DNA from: Frigoribacterium endophyticum
GTDB taxonomy: Bacteria; Actinomycetota; Actinomycetes; Actinomycetales; Microbacteriaceae
NCBI RefSeq assembly: GCF_011759585.1
Contig: NZ_JAAOYV010000002.1
Coordinates: forward strand, 119,416 to 183,415
Direction of reading: 5' to 3'
DNA length: 64,000 nt
In this document: positions 25,196-31,254 of the stretch, in pieces
Layout of the letters: each line of letters opens with the position of its first letter
How positions within the stretch are numbered: position 1 is the stretch's first letter
Made by a program: the position numbers and the translations under genes
The notes under the pieces: model-generated
Database searches by the model: none
What the model was told of the DNA's origin: nothing
The model's input: only the letters and a program-made list of their open reading frames with translations

Positions 25196-25402
25196 ATGAC
25201 TGCTGGACTTGGTTCTGTCACGGCGACTGTGATCGTGTTCCTGGTCATGGCGGTGCGCCGCAACCGGCACGCGCGACAGCTCATCGAGCAGGGAGACCTA
25301 GACCCTGCTGGGGCTCGAGAATCGCGTCTCCAGATCCGCGTCTTCTCGGCTGTGCTGGTAATCGCACTTGCCTCGACGCTTGCGTCTATTTTCATCGACT
25401 GA
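25196..25402 (+). CDS. Small two-helix membrane protein, 68 aa
   Basis: ATG 25196 gives 68 residues: a first helix (VTATVIVFLVMAV), basic loop RRNRHARQLIEQGDLDPAGA, and second helix (VFSAVLVIALASTLASIFI) ending at Asp. Layout resembles other small membrane proteins in this array. Its last 105 bases overlap the open frame of the opposing gene at 25298. Confidence 0.5.
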   Translation: MTAGLGSVTATVIVFLVMAVRRNRHARQLIEQGDLDPAGARESRLQIRVFSAVLVIALASTLASIFID

Positions 25403-25717
25403 CTGGACACGCGGGCCCTGTCCCCGTCGGGGATCATCCACCGGAAAACCGGCTGTGTTCGAAGGGGGCGGCTCGTTCGCTGCGCGCTTACTTTTCGAGA
25501 CGGGCTTGCCGGATTCCAAGAACAAGATGAAGCCACTAATGACCACGAGTGCAGCTCCGAGACCCCATGTAGGTATGCCAAGTGCTGCAGACCAGGTGCC
25601 CCCCTCAGTACTCCCGCTGCCCGGCGCCAAAATGAGGATCAGGCCGAAAGCTAGACCGACAGAGCCGTGTGCAATCCCATGCTTCGCACTCTTGAAGTGC
25701 CTTCCCTTTTCCGCCAT
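25298..25717 (-). CDS. Small membrane protein with uncertain C terminus
   Basis: ATG 25717 begins a 139-residue frame with two hydrophobic segments (about 18-33 and 46-67). The remaining ~70 residues are hydrophilic, and the last 35 lie antisense to the 68-residue gene. The frame passes through a possible inverted, degraded repeat copy at 25421-25436; the original stop may have been there and lost. The membrane part is credible and the long tail is doubtful. Confidence 0.45.
   Translation of the reverse strand: MAEKGRHFKSAKHGIAHGSVGLAFGLILILAPGSGSTEGGTWSAALGIPTWGLGAALVVISGFILFLESGKPVSKSKRAANEPPPSNTAGFPVDDPRRGQGPRVQSVDENRRKRRGKCDYQHSREDADLETRFSSPSRV
25421..25436 (-). repeat. Possible inverted degenerate repeat copy
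   Basis: Read on the minus strand the segment is TGATCCCCGACGGGGA, matching consensus except in the centre and the first base. If real, it is in the opposite orientation to all good copies. Chance match is possible. Confidence 0.3.
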
Positions 25718-25825
25718 CAGACGCGTTCCGTTTCGCGAGTCGTAGCGGTATGACAAACCCGGACGGCCGCCTGTGGATGCGAGAGATGAACGAGTCAGTC
25801 AGTGTTTACCAACAGTTGCAGCAAC

Positions 25826-25841
25826 CCATCGTCTGATGGGC
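25826..25841 (+). repeat. Array repeat R12
   Basis: CCATCGTCTGATGGGC. It differs from R6 at four positions, but with the preceding C it forms a perfect hairpin CCCATC-GTCT-GATGGG, so two of the changes are compensatory for pairing. Confidence 0.65.
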
Positions 25842-25886
25842 ATCGGGGCATCGGGGCTGCGGTGGCGCGAATGACATGCTTATGGG

Positions 25887-26093
25887 ATGAGCCGGATACG
25901 TCGCACGAGCGTCTGCTTCTCGGCTCTGTGCATGATCGTGCTCGTCGCTGGCCTCGTCTACGCGGCTCTCGCATCTCCTCCGGCTCATGACACCGGGTGG
26001 CTTTTCCTCGGAACAGGAATCGTCCTTCTAGTCGTTGCCTCCGTTCTCTGGGCCCTCGACCTCGTCGTGAACCGAGTGCACCGACGCCGGTAA
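25887..26093 (+). CDS. Small two-helix membrane protein, 68 aa
   Basis: ATG 25887. Basic N terminus (MSRIRRTSV), helix CFSALCMIVLVAGLVYAAL, loop SPPAHDTGW, helix LFLGTGIVLLVVASVLWAL and basic C terminus, giving both ends inside. It is the only gene of the 294-bp unit R12-R13, the smallest in the array. Family unknown. Confidence 0.55.
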   Translation: MSRIRRTSVCFSALCMIVLVAGLVYAALASPPAHDTGWLFLGTGIVLLVVASVLWALDLVVNRVHRRR

Positions 26094-26119
26094 CCGGTTC
26101 GCTTGCGTGGGCCAGTGAA

Positions 26120-26135
26120 CGACCGGCCATCGGGC
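26120..26135 (+). repeat. Array repeat R13
   Basis: CGACCGGCCATCGGGC. Both T residues at positions 4 and 9 are C here; the rest fits the GG-type copies R1 and R17. Confidence 0.72.
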
Positions 26136-26169
26136 ACCACCGGCTCGCGACTAGGAAAGAGAGGGCGGC

Positions 26170-27129
26170 ATGTCAGTCGCTGCTGAAATGAACGCGAACC
26201 GTGGCTCGTCAGGTCCGGTCCTCTTCGCGATCCCCGGACCGACTGACCTCTGGGGCTGGCGACCAGGTGTCGGTCTGGTCAAGATCCGCAGCCCCTTCCG
26301 GGCGCCCAGAGAGGTCTTTGAGTTTGACTTGTCGGTCGATGGGAGCATGCTCTACTACTCCTGCGTGCTGGCACTGCGAGGCTCACCCCGGGCACGGTTC
26401 TCCCTCGATCTCCTCTCGGGGCACGAAGAGGAACTGGAGCTGCTACCCGCCTCGGTGAAACACTTTTACGGCCGTCGAGGTCAGGAGTTCCGTCTCGAGT
26501 ACATCGACTGGGTCGAATCTCGAGCAACCAAGTCGGTGTTGCTCATTCATCAAGGCGAGCGCGACCTCACGCACCCTTTGCCGGAGAGCGAGTGGGTACG
26601 AGTGCCCTTCGACGACCTTCCCGGCAGCATTCGCCAACAGCGGCCAGTGCAGCTCTCCCCCGACGGGCAACGGACCGCAATCAGCTTCGACCACGGCATG
26701 GGCGAAGCCGGCAGCCTGGTCGTCGTGGACCTGTCCAAGGGGCACATGATCCGGAACGACGGATTCGTGTCATCTGGATCCAACGCGTGGAGCCCGGACA
26801 GTCGATGCCTCATCGGTGAACCACGCAACCCCCGGGCGAGGAGCGAGAGCCGCCTGGTCCTCTATGACGTGGACGCAGGCCAGGTGACACCACTTCCGCT
26901 CGACCCGTCCTTGGCCGGGGCCACGGTTCGGGGTTGGTCCGATTCTCGGCACGTACTGCTCTCGTCGAGAAAGCAGCGAGTCATCACCGTGCACGCTGCT
27001 GACATCAAGTCAGGTGTCGCGCGCGAGCAAGTCAGCTTTCGACTTCCCCTTCCCGCGGGCGGTGCACATCCATGGCTCTGGGCGCCGCAGGCCGTGGCGG
27101 AACATCCCAGTGGTCTCCAGCTTCGCTGA
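26170..27129 (+). CDS. Beta-propeller-like hypothetical protein
   Basis: 319 residues, predicted all-beta, with WD40/PD40-like repeating blocks: VQLSPDGQRTAISFDHGMGE, NAWSPDSRCLIGEPRN and GWSDSRHVLLSSRKQRVI. ATG 26170 has GAGAGGG upstream. No signal peptide, so cytoplasmic. It lies in tandem with a second protein of the same type (27210), with which it shares SPDG/WSPD motifs; the pair fills unit R13-R14. Function unknown. Confidence 0.6.
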   Translation: MSVAAEMNANRGSSGPVLFAIPGPTDLWGWRPGVGLVKIRSPFRAPREVFEFDLSVDGSMLYYSCVLALRGSPRARFSLDLLSGHEEELELLPASVKHFYGRRGQEFRLEYIDWVESRATKSVLLIHQGERDLTHPLPESEWVRVPFDDLPGSIRQQRPVQLSPDGQRTAISFDHGMGEAGSLVVVDLSKGHMIRNDGFVSSGSNAWSPDSRCLIGEPRNPRARSESRLVLYDVDAGQVTPLPLDPSLAGATVRGWSDSRHVLLSSRKQRVITVHAADIKSGVAREQVSFRLPLPAGGAHPWLWAPQAVAEHPSGLQLR

Positions 27130-27209
27130 GCGGAAGTCAGCCTCGCGCCTTAGAGGTGCACGAACACCTCATCAGAGGCAATTACGCAGAGACCGAGAGC
27201 CAGGATGAC

Positions 27210-28175
27210 ATGGTGACTGGCGAACGAGCGGTGGCAGGTGGCCCACGCGCCTCGAGGAGCCGAGCTGGCCGGCCCAGCAGTCGCATTCCGTGGATGATCT
27301 GGGGTGCGGGCCGGGCTTGGGCTTGGGGCTCACACGGTGGCCTGCTCGAGTTGACCGACATCGGCGACAGGACGATCGTTCGCTTGTCGTCTTCCTCGCT
27401 CGATCCGAGCGGCACGCGCCTCCGGTTCGAGCGTCGAGTCCGTGGCCTAGCGCCTCAAGCCGACGAGCACGTCGAACAAGACCTCCTGACGGGGCGACAG
27501 ACGATCGAGGCGCCAAGGTCTCGTCCGCGAGCCTATGGACCGAACGGCGTAGTCCTCGACGTCACGATGACGGCAAGCGGACCGGATCACTCGACGCACT
27601 GGAAGTACGTCCTCACCCAGGAGTGCTCGGTCATCGAGCTTCCCGTCGACGACCGGTTCGGCCACAACCAGACGGGGCCTGCTGCGCAGTTCACCTCGGA
27701 CGGACGGCACCTCGCTCTTAGCCATCAGACGCCTGATCGGCAGATCAGCGGGGTAACCACCGTCGACTTGTTAGACGACCAAGTGGAGCGGTTCGACGGC
27801 GTCGAACTGGTCGGCTCCGGGTGCTGGAGCCCGGACGGCTCACGGCTTCTCGTGGCTTCAAGTCCAGGCGGCTACCCCGAGGTGCTCGACACGCGACTCG
27901 GTTCTCTCACGCGCCTCGACACCGTCATCGAGAACCCCCGCGACACCCCCTGGTTGACACTCGTCGGGTGGATCGACGACGCCAGTCTCCTTGCCTACCG
28001 CGACGTGGGAGCACGCATGCACTTCATTGCCGTGGATGTGGCATCGGGGAGGCGTCGAGACCTCTTCAGCGTCGCACGGCCGGCACCGAAGAGCGAGATC
28101 AGTGGCGTGATCATGGCGCAATACGTCGCCCAAAGCTCTCCAGCGTCCTGCGCCTTGCCGCCGGATCGCAACTAG
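27210..28175 (+). CDS. Beta-propeller-like hypothetical protein, tandem paralogue
   Basis: 321 residues from ATG 27210. Blocks QFTSDGRHLALSHQTPDRQI, GSGCWSPDGSRLLVASSPGG and LVGWIDDASLLAYRDVG mark PD40-like propeller blades, as in the preceding protein. The N-terminal ~30 residues are basic and Ser/Arg-rich without a signal peptide. The pair probably arose by duplication. No enzymatic domain is seen, so a binding or scaffold role is possible. Confidence 0.6.
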   Translation: MVTGERAVAGGPRASRSRAGRPSSRIPWMIWGAGRAWAWGSHGGLLELTDIGDRTIVRLSSSSLDPSGTRLRFERRVRGLAPQADEHVEQDLLTGRQTIEAPRSRPRAYGPNGVVLDVTMTASGPDHSTHWKYVLTQECSVIELPVDDRFGHNQTGPAAQFTSDGRHLALSHQTPDRQISGVTTVDLLDDQVERFDGVELVGSGCWSPDGSRLLVASSPGGYPEVLDTRLGSLTRLDTVIENPRDTPWLTLVGWIDDASLLAYRDVGARMHFIAVDVASGRRRDLFSVARPAPKSEISGVIMAQYVAQSSPASCALPPDRN

Positions 28176-28245
28176 CGCGCCGGTGCACCGGATTGCAGCG
28201 GCCAAACCGTCACCCCTGCACCAAAACCCAACCCCGACCGATGGC

Positions 28246-28261
28246 CGATCCCCTATCGGGC
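28246..28261 (+). repeat. Array repeat R14 (exact consensus)
   Basis: CGATCCCCTATCGGGC. Its CTA (28253-28255) provides the TAG stop of the nucleotidyltransferase gene on its right. Confidence 0.92.
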
Positions 28262-28696
28262 AGCGGTATCCGATCTGACGAGCTTGGACGCCTCGCTGAG
28301 AAGGCCTTCGTCATACAGCACCCGATGACCGTCACTGAGTACGCGGCGGGTGCCGGCATCGAGGGGAAGGTCAGCCCAGGACACCGGAGCGATACCCAGC
28401 TCGACGAACAGCCCCGAGCAGAGCCGATAACGACGCTCCCGGACAGGACCCCATCGCCTCGACCTCACGAGCTCTGCCCCAGGCAGCAGGCGCACGAACC
28501 AGGGGGACGCAGCCAGAGCGTCAGGGTCAGCCGCCAGGAGAACCAGATCAACGTCGCTAGCCATCCGTTCCGCTCCTCGGGCATACGAGCCCACCAAAGC
28601 GACCGCCTGGATCTCCGACGAGACGTTCGCCTCCCGAGAGACCGCGTCGACCACCCGGGCCGCCTCCCGCCGGCGTCCCTTCAACCTCGTCGTCAT
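28253..28696 (-). CDS. Minimal nucleotidyltransferase-domain protein
   Basis: 147 residues from ATG 28696. The catalytic motif is VALVGSYARGAERMASDVDL, with the GS pair and DxD aspartates of the Pol-beta superfamily; the C-terminal half is helical and short. Such small proteins include MNT-type antitoxins that modify a HEPN partner and aminoglycoside-type transferases. No HEPN protein is adjacent: the divergent gene at 28789 lacks RX4-6H. Stop codon is inside repeat R14. Sole gene of the 505-bp unit R14-R15. Confidence 0.75.
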   Translation of the reverse strand: MTTRLKGRRREAARVVDAVSREANVSSEIQAVALVGSYARGAERMASDVDLVLLAADPDALAASPWFVRLLPGAELVRSRRWGPVRERRYRLCSGLFVELGIAPVSWADLPLDAGTRRVLSDGHRVLYDEGLLSEASKLVRSDTAAR

Positions 28697-28750
28697 GGGT
28701 GCATTGTCACCCCACCACCCAATCTCCTCGGCAAAGGACGTACCGACGTG

Positions 28751-28766
28751 CGATCCCCTCTCGGGA
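28751..28766 (+). repeat. Array repeat R15
   Basis: CGATCCCCTCTCGGGA. It separates the nucleotidyltransferase start region from the next rightward gene. Confidence 0.87.
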
Positions 28767-28788
28767 CACGCGCCTGACACACTCGAGG

Positions 28789-29100
28789 TTGGAAGTCGTC
28801 TCGCAATTTCTGGCATTGGAGCGAACCATCGACGCTCACGACCTGCCCGCGTCACCCGACTGGTCCTTTACCTTCGGAAGCGAGGGCACTGCTCCTGCTG
28901 TCAATGTCGCTGCCGACGACGCCTTGGCACGACTGGCATCCGCAACAGAGGATCTACGCCGCAGGAAGAATCCTGCGGCGAGCTTCCCGCCGAGCTGGGT
29001 CGCCCTCATCCGCGAGGCGGCAAACGCGGGAGCCTCGGAAGGAGCCATCGCGATCGCGAGCGGACAAAGCCTGGCGTCTGTTCGGAACATCCTCTCTTAG
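28789..29100 (+). CDS. Small hypothetical protein with possible C-terminal HTH
   Basis: The frame is open from 28699, but repeat R15 lies inside that extension; TTG 28789 gives 103 residues starting (M)EVVSQFLALERTIDAHDLPA. The C terminus (SWVALIREAANAGASEGAIA, then IASGQSLASVRNILS) reads like a helix-turn-helix of the sigma-70 region 4 or transposase type. No ATG or GTG start is available and the ribosome-binding site is poor, so the start is uncertain. Sole gene of the 383-bp unit R15-R16. Confidence 0.5.
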   Translation: MEVVSQFLALERTIDAHDLPASPDWSFTFGSEGTAPAVNVAADDALARLASATEDLRRRKNPAASFPPSWVALIREAANAGASEGAIAIASGQSLASVRNILS

Positions 29101-29133
29101 CTTCTGGGTGAGGAACCCCCTGGGCCCGCCAGA

Positions 29134-29149
29134 CGATCCCCTACCGGGC
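29134..29149 (+). repeat. Array repeat R16
   Basis: CGATCCCCTACCGGGC, one difference from consensus; identical to R18. It lies 33 bases past the stop of the preceding gene. Confidence 0.9.
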
Positions 29150-29217
29150 ATGGAGAAACGATCGTTTGTGACTAGCGCCGATGAACACCACGAGCGGGCC
29201 CTGGCCGGATCAGAACC

Positions 29218-29251
29218 GCTCCCCGACTAAAGATGGCCTCGGTCGGGGAGC
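29218..29251. terminator. Hairpin downstream of the NmrA-like gene
   Basis: Perfect 10-bp stem GCTCCCCGAC / GTCGGGGAGC with a 14-base loop, 28 bases after the stop of the leftward NmrA-like gene. No T-run follows, which is usual for GC-rich actinobacteria. Confidence 0.5.
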
Positions 29252-29278
29252 AGTCCTTGTTGTCGTACAGTGAACGGG

Positions 29279-30127
29279 TCAGGCCCGGAGGTCCTTGAGC
29301 CACTGCTCGACAGTGCGCGGGCTGAGCTCAAGCCGCTGCTGTGCGCTCGTGGCAGGGTCGATGAGCTCGGAGGGCAGGGTGGCCCGCCACCGGTACGAGG
29401 CCACGACAGGGTCCGCTCCGGCCGATCCGAAGAGGGGCTCGATGACGCGGCCGAAGTCGTCGACGTCCTGCGCCTCGAACCGCACGCTCGTGCCCCAGGC
29501 CGCGGCGAAGCCAGCCGCGAGGTCGGAGCCCACGAGGCCCGGCAGCGCGCCGACCCCGACGACACCGGTCACGGAGCCGTCCTGCAGCAGTCGCGCGACG
29601 ACGTCGGCCACGTCGAGGTGCGAGCTCCACGACACGGCATAGTCGTCACGGATCGGGTAGCGGAGGACGCCCTCCTGCTCTACGCCCGCGGCGACCGGCG
29701 GCAGCAGCAGGTTCTCGAGGAAGAGGCGCGGGGCCGCGACGGCGACGGAGACCCCGGTCGCCCGCAGACCGGCAATGAGGACGCCGACGGGACTCTCAGC
29801 CGCACCGTCGCCCTCCGTCGGGTACCCGCTGGTCGAGACGACCACCCGGGCCGGCCGTGCCTGCTCGACGGCTGCGACGACCGTCCGGGCATGCGCGAGC
29901 TGCTGGGCGGCGTCGCCGACCGGAAGGTGCACGAAGACGCCGTCGACGCCCTCGTAGGCCGCCGCGAGGGACGCGACCGACATCAGGTCGACGGCGACGG
30001 GCGCGCCGCCTCCCTCATAGGCGGACGGGTCGCGGACCGCCGCGGTGACGGCGGCGCCGGAAGCGAGAAGGGACGCGACGACGGGGGAGCCCTGGGCGCC
30101 AGTAGCGCCGTGGATGAGATAGGTCAT
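29279..30127 (-). CDS. NmrA/NAD(P)H-binding family protein
   Basis: 282 residues of extended SDR (atypical) type. The Rossmann loop is IHGATGAQGSPVVASLLASG, followed by AAVRDPSAYEGGGAPVAVDL, typical of NmrA-like redox sensors and quinone reductases of the YtfG (QorB) type; no catalytic YxxxK is evident. It is divergent from an HxlR regulator, a pairing common for electrophile- or quinone-responsive genes. ATG 30127. Unit R16-R17. Confidence 0.82.
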   Translation of the reverse strand: MTYLIHGATGAQGSPVVASLLASGAAVTAAVRDPSAYEGGGAPVAVDLMSVASLAAAYEGVDGVFVHLPVGDAAQQLAHARTVVAAVEQARPARVVVSTSGYPTEGDGAAESPVGVLIAGLRATGVSVAVAAPRLFLENLLLPPVAAGVEQEGVLRYPIRDDYAVSWSSHLDVADVVARLLQDGSVTGVVGVGALPGLVGSDLAAGFAAAWGTSVRFEAQDVDDFGRVIEPLFGSAGADPVVASYRWRATLPSELIDPATSAQQRLELSPRTVEQWLKDLRA

Positions 30128-30144
30128 GAAGATATCAATGCATC

Positions 30145-30180
30145 TGGTGCACCAGTTACGTCAACTGCACCAATGACGTA
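30145..30180. promoter_or_regulatory. Probable HxlR operator
   Basis: The gap between the divergent NmrA-like and HxlR genes contains the palindrome TGGTGCACCA (30145-30154) and two direct copies of a 15-mer, TGCACCAGTTACGTC (30148-30162) and TGCACCAATGACGTA (30166-30180), 18 bp apart. This fits cooperative binding by HxlR dimers. Confidence 0.5.
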
Positions 30181-30186
30181 TCGTCC

Positions 30187-30546
30187 ATGTTCATGGCTTT
30201 CTGTGGGGAGATCTGGCCCGAGTGCGGCATCGCGAAGTTCCTGACACTGCTCGACGGCCCCTGGGCAACGCTCATCGTGCGAGAGCTCCTCGAGGGCCCG
30301 GCTCGTTTCACCGAGCTGAAGGAGGCACTGAACGGCATCAGCGCGCACACCCTCACCAACCGCCTCCGGAAGTTCGAGACGTCGGGCCTCGTCACCAGGA
30401 CGGCGTACCCCGAGATCCCGCCGCGCGTCGTCTACGAGCTCACACCGACGGGGCAAGGGCTCCGGCCCGTGCTCGAGTCGATGAATGCCTGGGCGCTGTC
30501 CGTCCCGCCGACACCCGACGCAGAGGTCGAGGTGGTTCCTCGATAG
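30187..30546 (+). CDS. HxlR-family transcriptional regulator
   Basis: 119 residues from ATG 30187 (ATG 30193 also possible). The winged helix is DGPWATLIVRELLEGPARFT, ELKEALNGISAHTLTNRLRK, FETSGLVTR with wing residues YPEIPPRVVYELTP. Cys6 and Cys13 near the N terminus are where thiol-sensing HxlR proteins (for example YodB, HypR) carry their redox cysteine. It is divergent from an NmrA-like gene it probably controls. Its TAG stop is just before repeat R17. Confidence 0.85.
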   Translation: MFMAFCGEIWPECGIAKFLTLLDGPWATLIVRELLEGPARFTELKEALNGISAHTLTNRLRKFETSGLVTRTAYPEIPPRVVYELTPTGQGLRPVLESMNAWALSVPPTPDAEVEVVPR

Positions 30547-30547
30547 A

Positions 30548-30563
30548 GGATCGGCTATCGGGG
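30548..30563 (+). repeat. Array repeat R17
   Basis: GGATCGGCTATCGGGG. With the upstream CGATAG (30541-30546), which contains the HxlR stop codon, its CTATCG makes an exact inverted repeat. Confidence 0.8.
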
Positions 30564-30572
30564 ACGGTGTGT

Positions 30573-31070
30573 CTACCTGCTCGTCACCTCCTCCGTCGCG
30601 GCACGGGAGAGTAGATAGGCGCGGTCAAGGCGCGGGCTAAGGACGACGAGGAACAGGAACATCGACAGCAGCCACCCGGCGACCCAGTAAGCCGGGATCG
30701 AGAAGATCGCGACGTTCGGCACGACGTCGGTGGCGACTGCAACGACCACGGCGATCGTGACGAGCACGCCCACCCCCTAGAACAGGGCTCGGAAGCCTTC
30801 CTCGACACGGCCCCGCCGTTCCTGCTGGCGAGTCGTCCGTTCGTCGAGGGCGATGACTGAGCGGCCGTAGTCTTCCTCGGAAACGGCGACGAAGAGCTCG
30901 CGAACCGGGACACCGAACGCCGTCGCCACTCGCGGGAGAGTGTCGAGGCTCCTGTCGTTGCCTGCCTCGAGTCTCTGGACGGTGCGGACGGTGACGCCGC
31001 TCTCGTCTGCGAAGCGTTCCTGGGTCCAACCCATCTGGGTCCGGAGATCGCTGAACCGTGTCTCGTTCAT
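30573..31070 (-). pseudogene. XRE-family HTH regulator with two-helix membrane tail, split by an in-frame TAG
   Basis: From ATG 31070 the first part (97 residues) is an XRE domain: LRTQMGWTQERFADESGVTV, RTVQRLEAGNDRSLDTLPRV, then a linker ending EEGFRALF and a TAG at 30777-30779. The same frame continues directly as GVGVLVTIAVVVAVATDVVP and PAYWVAGWLLSMFLFLVVL, ending at 30573: the two-helix membrane tail usual for this HTH-2TM family. A single TGG-to-TAG change would explain the break (LF-W-GVGV). Alternatively the tail is made separately from GTG 30773. I favour a recent nonsense mutation. Confidence 0.65.
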
Positions 31071-31238
31071 GAACCTCACACTAGGAACGACCGGCGCCGA
31101 GGTCCACGACACCGACCCGACACCTCCACGACAGAGCTCCCGCCTCGCGCACGATGGGCCCCGAGCACGCTGCAGCTCACCTCCGGTCGGCGGCGCAGGG
31201 ACATGCAACGATCCTCAGGCCTACGGCAATCGGTTCGG

Positions 31239-31254
31239 CCGCCCCTCAGTAGGT
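31239..31254 (+). repeat. Degenerate array repeat copy
   Basis: CCGCCCCTCAGTAGGT matches R2 at 10 of 16 positions, and the stop of the leftward serine hydrolase occupies positions 8-10 as in the good copies. It would divide the long R17-R18 interval. Confidence 0.35.
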
